In this document: one piece after another, positions 28,033 to 35,601 of the stretch | Numbering within the stretch: position 1 is the first letter of the stretch | How the letters are laid out: every line of letters begins with the position of its first letter | Assembly: GCA_947476465.1 (NCBI GenBank) | Contig: CANJQN010000029.1 | Span: forward strand, 1 to 48,329 | Direction of reading: 5' to 3' | From: Comamonadaceae bacterium | Lineage (GTDB): Bacteria > Pseudomonadota > Gammaproteobacteria > Burkholderiales > Burkholderiaceae_C | Length of the DNA: 48,329 nucleotides | Notes under the pieces: model-generated | Told to the model about the DNA's origin: nothing | Database searches by the model: none | The model's input: the letters and a program-made list of their open reading frames with translations, nothing else | Program-made: the position numbers and the translations under genes

Positions 28033-29918
28033 CGGGCCCAGTCCAGTGCCAGCCGCTGTTGCAGCGTGCGCGCCTGGCGCAGGCTGGCCGCGAGGATCCG
28101 ATGATCGATCTCGCCGAGGTTGGCGGGGATCAGCCGGTTTGGATGTGGCGCGGCGCTCTCGGCATCGAGCTGCACCCGCAGCCGCAGGCCCTGCAGGAAG
28201 TCGAAGGCTTCGGTCCAGCCCGAGATTTCTCGCGGCGCCAGGCCCAGGGCCTGACCGCTGGCCTGCAGCCGCTGGCGTGTGCCGGTGGCTGGCACGCCTT
28301 GTGACAGGGCCATCAGGCGCGCGGCATCGACGAACAGCGCCGCGCCCTGTAGCTTGAGGTCGATCGCGCCTTGTGCGTCGGTTTCGATGCGGCCGAACCA
28401 GTCCAGCGGTGGACGGTGCGTCAGCGCGTTGAGCGCCAGTTGATGCAAAAAGCGCGGCGTCGCGGCGGTGCGTTCAGTGATCCGCTGGGTCAGGGGCGCG
28501 AGCAGGGATGCGTCACCAGCGAGCGGGCGCAGGTCAAAGTAGATGGCCGCGTGCAGCAGGTCTTGCGGGCTGCCGTGCGCGATCCAGCGGTCGAAGCGCT
28601 CCAGCCACTGCGATTGCCGCAGGCAGCAGTCCGGCTGGCCGGCCATGATGCCGCCCTTGCACAGGGGAAAGCCGCAGGCGTCCAGCGCCTCGTTGGCCCG
28701 CGCGGCCCAGCCGCGGATGCGCAGCAACTGCGCATCGGAGGTGCCATCGGGCAGCACCAGCGCGTTGTCCTGGTCGGTGGCCAGGGTCTGTTCTTCGCGC
28801 CCCTCGGAGCCGAGCGCGACCCAGCACAGGGCGTTCAGATCGATCCCGGCGGGGCCCGCCAGCACCGTCAGCAGCCGGTGTGTCAGCCGGTCGTTGAGAT
28901 GGCTGACCAGCTGCGTGAGCGGCTGCGACGACAGGCCCTGCGACAGCAGCTGCCGCGCCAGCCGGCGGATGTCCGCTGCGGCGGCCTGCAGGCCCGGCAG
29001 GTCGCTCGCGCGCCGGATCCGGTCGCCCACGCGCGGCAGGCTGGCGCGCTGCAAGGCGAACAGGTCACGCTCTGACACCACGCCCGCCGCGAGGCCGCGG
29101 CGGGTGACCGGCACATGCCGGATGCCACGCTCAGCCATCAGCAGCGCGGCGTCTTGCGCGGTGGCTGTCTCGGGCAGGCTGTGGACCGGCGAGCGCATCA
29201 CCTGCTCGATCGGTCGCGTCAGGCTGAAATCGGCTTGCAGTATCAGTGCCGGCAGATCGTGCCGCGTGAGGATGCCCACGATTGCGCCTTCGGGCGTGGT
29301 CACCAGCACCGAGCCGACCAGGCGCTCGTCCATCAGCCGCAGCACCTGTGCCAGTGGCGCGCCGGGCTCGCAGCGCACCAGCGCGTCGCCAAGCAGGCGG
29401 GACAAGGGCGTTTCCATCGTCTGCTCGGCCAGCGCGCGCCGGGCCTGCGTTTCGCGCAAGGCCTCGCCGGACTTGGCCAGCAGCGCCTGCGCCTGCCCGC
29501 CCAGGAAAGCCGCGAAGACAGCGCTTTGCCCGGCCAGCCGCCGCACGTCATCGGCGGCCAGCGCCAGGGCGAACACATCGTCGACGGCGCGGTAGGTCGA
29601 GCGCACCGCCCGGCGCGCGAGCAGGGCGCCGACGGGCAGCAGCTCGCCCGGTCCGTACAGCGATGAGGGCGCACCCTCGCCGTCGCCCAGCTGGCTGCGC
29701 ACGGTGCCCCGGCGCAACAGGAAAAGCGTGTCCACCTCGCCGGGGGCGGGTCCGAGCAGAATCTCGCCTGGCGCGAAGTAGCGCTGCGTGGCGTTCGTGA
29801 CCAATGCGTCAAGATCCGGCGGCGCCATGTCGCAGAACGGGGGCCACTCGCGCACGCTCGCGTGCAGGTGCGCGATCAGCGCCGCCGAGGGTGTTGACGA
29901 TGGACGTGTTGTGCTCAT
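28029..29918 (-). CDS. cNMP-binding/CBS/DUF294 putative nucleotidyltransferase signalling protein
   Basis: The 629-residue product has, in order, a cyclic-nucleotide-binding-type domain (about 20-135), a pair of CBS domains (about 165-290), a DUF294 GlnD-like nucleotidyltransferase domain with ALGSEGREEQTLATDQDNAL (contracted) carrying the Gly-Ser and Asp-x-Asp catalytic pattern near residue 355, and a DUF294 C-terminal helical domain. The start at 29918 gives the family N-terminus, although the frame is open to 30815. GlnD-like activity on a partner protein, controlled by nucleotide binding, is the family expectation. It lies near the symporter genes, a frequent neighbourhood. Confidence 0.92.
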   Translation of the reverse strand: MSTTRPSSTPSAALIAHLHASVREWPPFCDMAPPDLDALVTNATQRYFAPGEILLGPAPGEVDTLFLLRRGTVRSQLGDGEGAPSSLYGPGELLPVGALLARRAVRSTYRAVDDVFALALAADDVRRLAGQSAVFAAFLGGQAQALLAKSGEALRETQARRALAEQTMETPLSRLLGDALVRCEPGAPLAQVLRLMDERLVGSVLVTTPEGAIVGILTRHDLPALILQADFSLTRPIEQVMRSPVHSLPETATAQDAALLMAERGIRHVPVTRRGLAAGVVSERDLFALQRASLPRVGDRIRRASDLPGLQAAAADIRRLARQLLSQGLSSQPLTQLVSHLNDRLTHRLLTVLAGPAGIDLNALCWVALGSEGREEQTLATDQDNALVLPDGTSDAQLLRIRGWAARANEALDACGFPLCKGGIMAGQPDCCLRQSQWLERFDRWIAHGSPQDLLHAAIYFDLRPLAGDASLLAPLTQRITERTAATPRFLHQLALNALTHRPPLDWFGRIETDAQGAIDLKLQGAALFVDAARLMALSQGVPATGTRQRLQASGQALGLAPREISGWTEAFDFLQGLRLRVQLDAESAAPHPNRLIPANLGEIDHRILAASLRQARTLQQRLALDWAR

Positions 29919-30018
29919 GAGCTCAGTGTTAACCCTCAGATATCCCCCGGCGTGGGGCAATGTAAGAAGCGAGTAAGGCTCTGTTTGGACAGTGCATCTC
30001 ACCCAACGACCAGTAAAG

Positions 30019-30315
30019 ATGCTCACAGCCCTGTCTCTTGTCAAGCTCGTAGCCGAGATCGCCTTGATGGCCCTGGCGGGGCGTTGGCTGTTGACAATGC
30101 TGGCCGGCGCGCGGCATCCGCAGAACCTGTTTTGGCAGATCCTTGACGCCATGGTCCGGCCGTTCCTCTGGACAGCCCGCCGCATCACCCCGCGGGTGGT
30201 GATCGACCGCCATGTCCCGTTGGTCGCCTTTTTGATCCTGGCATTCGCCTGGGCGGGCGCCACCGCCTGGCGGATCGCCCATTGCGTTGAAATCGGAATC
30301 CATCTATGCCGTTGA
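30019..30315 (+). CDS. Small membrane protein
   Basis: A 98-residue protein with two hydrophobic segments, about residues 7-30 and 67-88, separated by a basic loop, so it is probably an inner-membrane hairpin. I do not recognise it. The ATG at 30019 is preceded by a weak purine tract (agtaaag). A GTG at 29992 is an alternative. It overlaps the following TPR gene by 10 bp and is divergent from the DUF294 gene across a 100-bp gap. Confidence 0.7.
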   Translation: MLTALSLVKLVAEIALMALAGRWLLTMLAGARHPQNLFWQILDAMVRPFLWTARRITPRVVIDRHVPLVAFLILAFAWAGATAWRIAHCVEIGIHLCR

Positions 30316-30890
30316 TGCGCACACTGCAGACTGGATGGCTGCGCTGGCAGGGGCGTATCGCCTTGCTGCTCGGGCGCCAGACCGAGGCGTTGCGGGCATT
30401 CGAGCGCCTCAGTGCCCTGTCGCCCGACGATGTGCATGCGCTGGCCAGCCGGGCGCAACTCGAAGAGCTGCGGGGCGGGCATGAGCGGGCCATTGAACTG
30501 CAGCGCGAGGTGGCCCGGCGCCGGCCCGCGCAAGCGGCCGGCTGGTTCAACCTGGGCTTCATGCTGGAGAAGGCCGACCGCCTCGAAGACGCGCGGGCGG
30601 CCTTCGCCGAGGCCACGCGCCTGTCGCCCTCGCTTGACCGCGCCTGGTATGGCCTGGGCCTGGTCCTCATTCGCCTGCGCCGCTTCGACGAAGCTGTCGA
30701 AGCCCTGCGCAAGAACACCGAACTGCAACCCATGAGCCCCTACGGCTGGTATCAGCTGGCCCGGGTTCATGTCGACCGGCAAGAGCCCGAGGAGGCGGCG
30801 CGAATCATTCGCCACCTCCGCGAGTTCGAGCCCAAGGTGGCCGCCCAGCTTGAGCGTGAGACCGGACTGCGCACCGCGCCGTCCGCCTGA
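30306..30890 (+). CDS. Tetratricopeptide-repeat protein
   Basis: A 194-residue protein made almost wholly of TPR units: about four repeats, with canonical W/G/A/P positions in the segments beginning GWFNLG, AWYGLG and GWYQLA (residues 75-165). No signal peptide is present; the start is basic and mildly hydrophobic. TPR proteins act as protein-binding scaffolds. Overlap with the preceding membrane-hairpin gene suggests the two work as a pair at the inner membrane. The partner is unknown. Confidence 0.8.
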   Translation: MPLMRTLQTGWLRWQGRIALLLGRQTEALRAFERLSALSPDDVHALASRAQLEELRGGHERAIELQREVARRRPAQAAGWFNLGFMLEKADRLEDARAAFAEATRLSPSLDRAWYGLGLVLIRLRRFDEAVEALRKNTELQPMSPYGWYQLARVHVDRQEPEEAARIIRHLREFEPKVAAQLERETGLRTAPSA

Positions 30891-31022
30891 CTCGCGAGCC
30901 GTGCGACCCGCCGCACCGGCAAGGCCGGGCGGTGTGTTTCAGCCGTGACCCGGCTTGCAGTGCCGCGAGCGATCGCGGGCGGTCACGATCGGCATGAGGA
31001 GTCGTTCACAAAGGCAGGAGAC

Positions 31023-31280
31023 ATGCAGCCATCGGAAAACCACCGCCGGTACTGGCGGAAAAACCTCAACATCACAGGCATCTTGCTGGCCATCTGGTTC
31101 GTGGTGACCTTCGTCGTGAGCTATTACGCCCGCGAACTCAGTTTCAATTTCTTCGGCTGGCCCTTCAGTTTCTGGATGGGTGCGCAGGGGGCATTGATCA
31201 TCTATTGCTTGATCATCTGGTACTACGCCCGCTACATGGCGCGGCTGGATATCGAGCACAACGTGGCCGAGGAGGAATGA
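31023..31280 (+). CDS. DUF4212 small subunit of a sodium:solute symporter
   Basis: The 85-residue product has two membrane segments (about 20-40 and 52-72) and the WRKNLNI...FGWPFSFWMGAQG pattern of the DUF4212 family, which accompanies ActP-like sodium:solute symporters. A strong ribosome site (aggag, 31014-31018) precedes the ATG, and the symporter gene begins two bases after the stop. DUF4212 and symporter are therefore coexpressed and probably form one transport complex. Confidence 0.93.
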   Translation: MQPSENHRRYWRKNLNITGILLAIWFVVTFVVSYYARELSFNFFGWPFSFWMGAQGALIIYCLIIWYYARYMARLDIEHNVAEEE

Positions 31281-31281
31281 C

Positions 31282-33399
31282 ATGGCTGATATGTTTGGAA
31301 CGGTAGGCACCGTAACATCCGCAGAGTCGAACCGGGCGTTCAAGCAGAGCCTGAACAAGGTCTACACCTGGTACCTCGGCGGCTTTCTGGTCTTTCTGAT
31401 CGCGCTGGCCATCCTGGAGGCGATGGGCCTGCCGCGCAACTGGATCGGCTACACCTTCCTGCTGGCCACTATCGGCCTGTACGCTGGCATCGGCTTCATG
31501 AGCCGCACCAGCGATGCGGCGGAGTACTACGTCGCCGGCCGCCGCGTGCCAGCCATCTACAACGGCATGGCCACCGGCGCCGACTGGATGTCCGCAGCGT
31601 CCTTTATCGGCATGGCCGGCACGCTCTACCTCACGGGCTACTCGGGCCTGGCCTTCATCATGGGCTGGACCGGCGGCTACTGCCTGGTGGCGCTGTTCCT
31701 GGCGCCCTACCTGCGCAAGTTCGGGCAGTTCACCATCCCTGACTTTCTCGGTGAGCGCTACGGCGGCAACCTGCCGCGTTTCATCGGCATCTTCGCGGCC
31801 ATCCTGTGCTCGTTCACCTATGTGGTGGCGCAGATCTACGGCGTGGGCCTGATCACTTCGCGCCTGACCGGCGTGGCGTTTGAACTGGGCATTTTCCTGG
31901 GCCTGGGCGGCATCCTGGTGTGCTCTTTCCTGGGCGGCATGCGCGCAGTCACGTGGACGCAGGTGGCGCAGTACATCGTGCTGATCGTCGCGTACTTGCT
32001 CCCGGTGGTGTGGCTGTCGGTCAAGCAGACCAGCGTTCCAGTGCCGCAAGCCATCTACGGCATGCAGCTGCAGAAGGTGACCGAGGCCGAAAAGCGCCTG
32101 ACCAACGATCCCAAGGAAAAGGAAGTCCGGGACATCTTCGCCAAGCGCTCGGCCGACCTCGCCGAAAAGCTCAAGGATCCGGCCGCCGCCTTGGCCAGCG
32201 ACCGCGCCTCGGCCACCAAGAAGATCGAGGACCTGCGCGCCGCCAGCGGGCCCGCGGCCGAGATCGCCGATGCAGAGAAGGCTCTGGCCGCCCTGCCCAA
32301 GGACGCCGACGCGGCCAGGCGCGCCTGGACCGCCGCCAAGGCGGGGGCCGACACCAAGTCCCGGCCGCTCAACGGCATGCCGCCGCATGCGCAGCAATAT
32401 GCCGGTGACCCCAAGGGCGATGCGAAGGCGCAGGAGGCCTACGACACCTCGCGTCGCAACTTCCTGGCCCTGATCTTCTGCCTGATGGTGGGCACCGCGG
32501 CCCTGCCACACATCCTCATGCGCTACTACACCACGCCCAGTGTGCGTGAGGCGCGCGAGTCCGTGACCTGGTCGCTGTTCTTCATCTTCCTGCTGTACTT
32601 CACGGCGCCGGCCCTGGCGGTGCTGGTGAAGTTCCAGGTGTTCAACGTCCTGGTGGGAACCCCTTTCGACCAGTTGCCAGCCTGGGTCGGGGCGTGGGCC
32701 AAGGTCGACCCGACGCTGCTGTCGGTCGTCGACGTCAACAAGGACGGCATCTTCCAGCTCAACGAGATGAGCATCGGCGGCGACATCATCGTGCTGGCCA
32801 CGCCGGAAATCGGTGGGCTGCCCTACGTGGTTTCCGGCTTGGTGGCCGCTGGTGGCCTGGCGGCGGCCCTGTCCACCGCGGACGGCCTGCTGCTGACGAT
32901 CGCCAACGCGCTATCGCACGACCTGTACTACAAGATGATCGACCCGAACGCGTCCACCTCGCGGCGGGTGTCCATCTCCAAGGTACTGCTGCTGGTGGTG
33001 GCGCTCGCTGCGGCCTACGTGGCGGCGCAAAAACCGGCCGACATCCTGTTCCTCGTTTCGGCGGCCTTTTCGTTCGCGGCGGCGTCGTTCTTCCCGGCGC
33101 TCACCCTGGGCATCTTCTGGAAGCGCGCCACCGGCATTGCGGCCTCGCTGGGGATGGCCGGCGGACTGGGCATCACTTTCTACTACATGGTCATGAACCA
33201 GCCCTGGTTGCGCGGCATCTTCGGCGTCACCTCGCCGGTGGATCTGTGGTGGGGCATCCAGCCGATCTCGGCCGGCGTGTTCGGCGTGCCGGTTGGCTTT
33301 GCCGTGATCCTCCTGGTGAGCCTGGTTACGCCGGCACCCAGCGCGAAGGTCCAGGAACTGGTCGAGCACGTGCGTTACCCGAATCTCAAGTCGGCGTAA
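31282..33399 (+). CDS. Sodium:solute symporter of the ActP-like VC_2705 type
   Basis: A 705-residue transporter of the SSS family with about 13 membrane segments; the sodium-site region includes the GADWMSAASFIGMAG stretch and the DGLLLTIANALSHDLYY signature. Acetate or another short carboxylate is the likely cargo by family. Two hydrophilic insertions stand out: residues 255-390, alanine- and lysine-rich with predicted helices, and residues about 460-500, containing DVNKDGIFQLNE at 484-495, a canonical EF-hand loop. Both fit the longer VC_2705 subtype. A strong terminator follows at 33421. Confidence 0.93.
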   Translation: MADMFGTVGTVTSAESNRAFKQSLNKVYTWYLGGFLVFLIALAILEAMGLPRNWIGYTFLLATIGLYAGIGFMSRTSDAAEYYVAGRRVPAIYNGMATGADWMSAASFIGMAGTLYLTGYSGLAFIMGWTGGYCLVALFLAPYLRKFGQFTIPDFLGERYGGNLPRFIGIFAAILCSFTYVVAQIYGVGLITSRLTGVAFELGIFLGLGGILVCSFLGGMRAVTWTQVAQYIVLIVAYLLPVVWLSVKQTSVPVPQAIYGMQLQKVTEAEKRLTNDPKEKEVRDIFAKRSADLAEKLKDPAAALASDRASATKKIEDLRAASGPAAEIADAEKALAALPKDADAARRAWTAAKAGADTKSRPLNGMPPHAQQYAGDPKGDAKAQEAYDTSRRNFLALIFCLMVGTAALPHILMRYYTTPSVREARESVTWSLFFIFLLYFTAPALAVLVKFQVFNVLVGTPFDQLPAWVGAWAKVDPTLLSVVDVNKDGIFQLNEMSIGGDIIVLATPEIGGLPYVVSGLVAAGGLAAALSTADGLLLTIANALSHDLYYKMIDPNASTSRRVSISKVLLLVVALAAAYVAAQKPADILFLVSAAFSFAAASFFPALTLGIFWKRATGIAASLGMAGGLGITFYYMVMNQPWLRGIFGVTSPVDLWWGIQPISAGVFGVPVGFAVILLVSLVTPAPSAKVQELVEHVRYPNLKSA

Positions 33400-33420
33400 C
33401 TCTCCGACCGTGTCTTGACA

Positions 33421-33448
33421 AAGGCGGGCCTTCGGGCCCGCCTTTTTT
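33421..33448 (+). terminator. Rho-independent terminator after the symporter gene
   Basis: A 10-bp perfect stem (aaggcgggcc with ggcccgcctt) closed by a ttcg tetraloop ends in six T residues. It lies 21 bp after the symporter stop and separates it from the MFS gene. Confidence 0.95.
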
Positions 33449-33593
33449 ATGCGGGTTTCCCCTAGGTTTGTCAGCACCGGCTAAGTTTGGTGCAAGGCCC
33501 GGTTGGATTCGAGCAAGCGTGGGGTCAGAGCCGTTTTGAACAATCTCCTCCAGCGTTCATGTCGGACGCGTGAACAGATCAGGAGACATCCCC

Positions 33594-35258
33594 ATGGCTA
33601 CTTCCGCCGCACCGCGGCCGATGACGGGTGAAGAAAAGAAGGTCATCTTCGCTTCGTCGTTGGGCACCGTATTCGAGTGGTACGACTTCTACCTGTACGG
33701 CTCGCTCGCCGTCATCATCGCCAAGCAGTTCTTCTCGGCCCTGGACCCCAGCGCTGCCTTCATCTTCGCCCTGCTGGCGTTCGCCGCCGGCTTCATCGTG
33801 CGGCCCTTCGGCGCGCTGGTGTTCGGCCGCCTGGGCGACATGATCGGGCGCAAGTACACCTTCCTGGTCACCATCCTGATCATGGGCCTGTCCACCTTCC
33901 TGGTGGGCATCCTGCCGAGCTACGCCAGCATCGGCGTGGCTGCGCCGGTGATCCTGATCGCGCTTCGCATGTTGCAGGGCCTGGCCCTGGGCGGCGAATA
34001 TGGCGGCGCCGCCACCTATGTCGCCGAGCATGCCCCGCAGGGCCGGCGTGGTGCCTACACCGCGTGGATCCAGACCACGGCCACGCTGGGCCTGTTCCTG
34101 TCGCTGATGGTGATCCTGGGTACCCGCACCCTCATCGGCGAAGCGGCCTTTGCCGAGTGGGGCTGGCGCATTCCGTTCCTGGTGTCCGTGCTGCTGCTCG
34201 CCATCTCGGTGTGGATCCGCATGTCGATGAACGAGTCGCCGGCATTCCAGAAGATGAAGGCCGAGGGCAAGACCTCCAAGGCGCCGCTGTCCGAGGCTTT
34301 CGGCCAATGGAAGAACCTCAAGGTCGTGGCGCTGGCCCTGTTCGGCCTGGTGGCCGGCCAGGCGGTGGTCTGGTATTCGGGCCAGTTCTATTCGCTGTTC
34401 TTCCTGACCAGTGTGCTCAAGGTCGACGGCTCCACCGCCAACATCCTGGTGGCCCTGTCGCTGATCATCGGCACACCCTTCTTCGTGGTGTTCGGCACGC
34501 TTTCAGACCGCATCGGCCGCAAGCCCATCATCCTGGCTGGCCTGCTGCTCGCCGCGCTGACCTACTTCCCGCTGTTCAAGATGCTGACCAACGCGGCCAA
34601 CCCCGACCTGGCGGCCGCTCAGGCCAAGAACCAGATCGTGGTGACGGCGCCGCCCGGCGACTGCTCATTCCAGGGCAACCCGGTGGCCCGCGAGATCGAC
34701 TTCACCAAGTCCTGCGACATCGCCAAGCGCTACCTGGCCCAGAACTCGGTGAGCTATGACAACGCGGTGGGTACCGGTGCGGCCACGGTCAAGATCGGCG
34801 AGAAGGTGATCACCGCGCCGACGGCCACGGTGGTCAATCACAAGTTCGACGACGCCAGCGTCAAGGCCATGGCCGGGTTCAAGAAGGAAGTCTCCGAAAC
34901 CCTCAAGGCGGCCGGCTACCCGGCCAAGGCCGATCCGGCCAAGGTGGACAAGTTCACCATCGTGCTGATCCTCAGCATCCTGGTGATCTACGTCACCATG
35001 GTGTACGGGCCGATCGCCGCGATGCTGGTCGAGTTGTTCCCCACGCGCATCCGCTACACCTCGATGAGCCTGCCCTATCACATCGGCAACGGCTGGTTCG
35101 GCGGCTTGCTGCCCACCATCTCGTTCGCGATGGTGGCGCAAAACGGAAACATGTACTACGGCCTGTGGTACCCGATCGTGATCGCCGCCATCACCTTCGT
35201 GATCGGTCTGCTGTTCGTGCGTGAGACCAAGGACGTGGACATCTACGCCAACGACTAG
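33594..35258 (+). CDS. MHS-family MFS transporter (metabolite:proton symporter)
   Basis: A 554-residue MFS protein starting at an ATG with the Shine-Dalgarno aggag (33581-33585). SSLGTVFEWYDFYLYG at the first helix and RPFGALVFGRLGD between helices 2 and 3 are MHS-family signatures (KgtP, ProP, ShiA type). The last third holds an unusual soluble segment of about 120 residues, 345-460, between two membrane segments, with two Cys residues (DCSF and KSCDI) that could form a disulfide in the periplasm. The cargo, probably an organic acid, is not evident. A short hairpin follows its stop. Confidence 0.9.
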   Translation: MATSAAPRPMTGEEKKVIFASSLGTVFEWYDFYLYGSLAVIIAKQFFSALDPSAAFIFALLAFAAGFIVRPFGALVFGRLGDMIGRKYTFLVTILIMGLSTFLVGILPSYASIGVAAPVILIALRMLQGLALGGEYGGAATYVAEHAPQGRRGAYTAWIQTTATLGLFLSLMVILGTRTLIGEAAFAEWGWRIPFLVSVLLLAISVWIRMSMNESPAFQKMKAEGKTSKAPLSEAFGQWKNLKVVALALFGLVAGQAVVWYSGQFYSLFFLTSVLKVDGSTANILVALSLIIGTPFFVVFGTLSDRIGRKPIILAGLLLAALTYFPLFKMLTNAANPDLAAAQAKNQIVVTAPPGDCSFQGNPVAREIDFTKSCDIAKRYLAQNSVSYDNAVGTGAATVKIGEKVITAPTATVVNHKFDDASVKAMAGFKKEVSETLKAAGYPAKADPAKVDKFTIVLILSILVIYVTMVYGPIAAMLVELFPTRIRYTSMSLPYHIGNGWFGGLLPTISFAMVAQNGNMYYGLWYPIVIAAITFVIGLLFVRETKDVDIYAND

Positions 35259-35273
35259 AGCGCGAAAGCGCTC
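35258..35273 (+). other. Short hairpin after the MFS gene
   Basis: A perfect 6-bp stem (gagcgc/gcgctc) with a gaaa tetraloop starts at the stop codon of the MFS gene. A second GC-rich inverted repeat follows at about 35280-35300. Neither has a T-tract, so termination is doubtful; they may stabilise the upstream mRNA or attenuate transcription into the next gene. Confidence 0.4.
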
Positions 35274-35335
35274 CCTGGAGGGCCGGCGGCGGCGGCCTTC
35301 TGGAGAGTACTTTTCAAGTCTGAAGGACAAACACC

Positions 35336-35506
35336 ATGTGGAAAATCATCGTCGGATTCGTGGCGTTCGCCGCCATCGCCATGCTCGTGATCGTCAAGGG
35401 CGGTGACAACCTGGACATGGGCGGCGAAAAGCACGGTGTCGAGGCGTCATCGGCCGAGCCGGCGCAGGCGGCATCCGGGGCCGCGGCTGCCTCGGCCGCG
35501 CGCTGA
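35336..35506 (+). CDS. 56-residue single-pass membrane peptide
   Basis: Starts MWKIIVGFVAFAAIAM, one hydrophobic segment (residues 4-20), then a polar region and an Ala/Ser/Glu-rich tail ending in ASAAR. A Shine-Dalgarno (aagga, 35323-35327) has good spacing to the ATG. It is likely an inner-membrane protein with the tail outside or in the periplasm. I do not recognise a family beyond its resemblance to small open frames beside uvrA in related genera. It lies between the MFS gene and uvrA. Confidence 0.65.
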   Translation: MWKIIVGFVAFAAIAMLVIVKGGDNLDMGGEKHGVEASSAEPAQAASGAAAASAAR

Positions 35507-35601
35507 GCCGGGCGCGCCGCCACGGCTGCATGACCTTGCGACACGGTGGCTGGCGGCCCGGTCCCTAGAATACTGGGCCCTCCACGCAGACATAGGCCGT
35601 A

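Noticed and set aside
29919..30815. N-terminal extension of the DUF294 protein
   Set aside because: The open frame overlaps the divergent membrane and TPR genes and has no domain; the family start is at 29918.
33421..33448. Mobile palindromic element
   Set aside because: The perfect stem, tetraloop and T-tract make it an ordinary terminator unrelated to the ccgttcg family.
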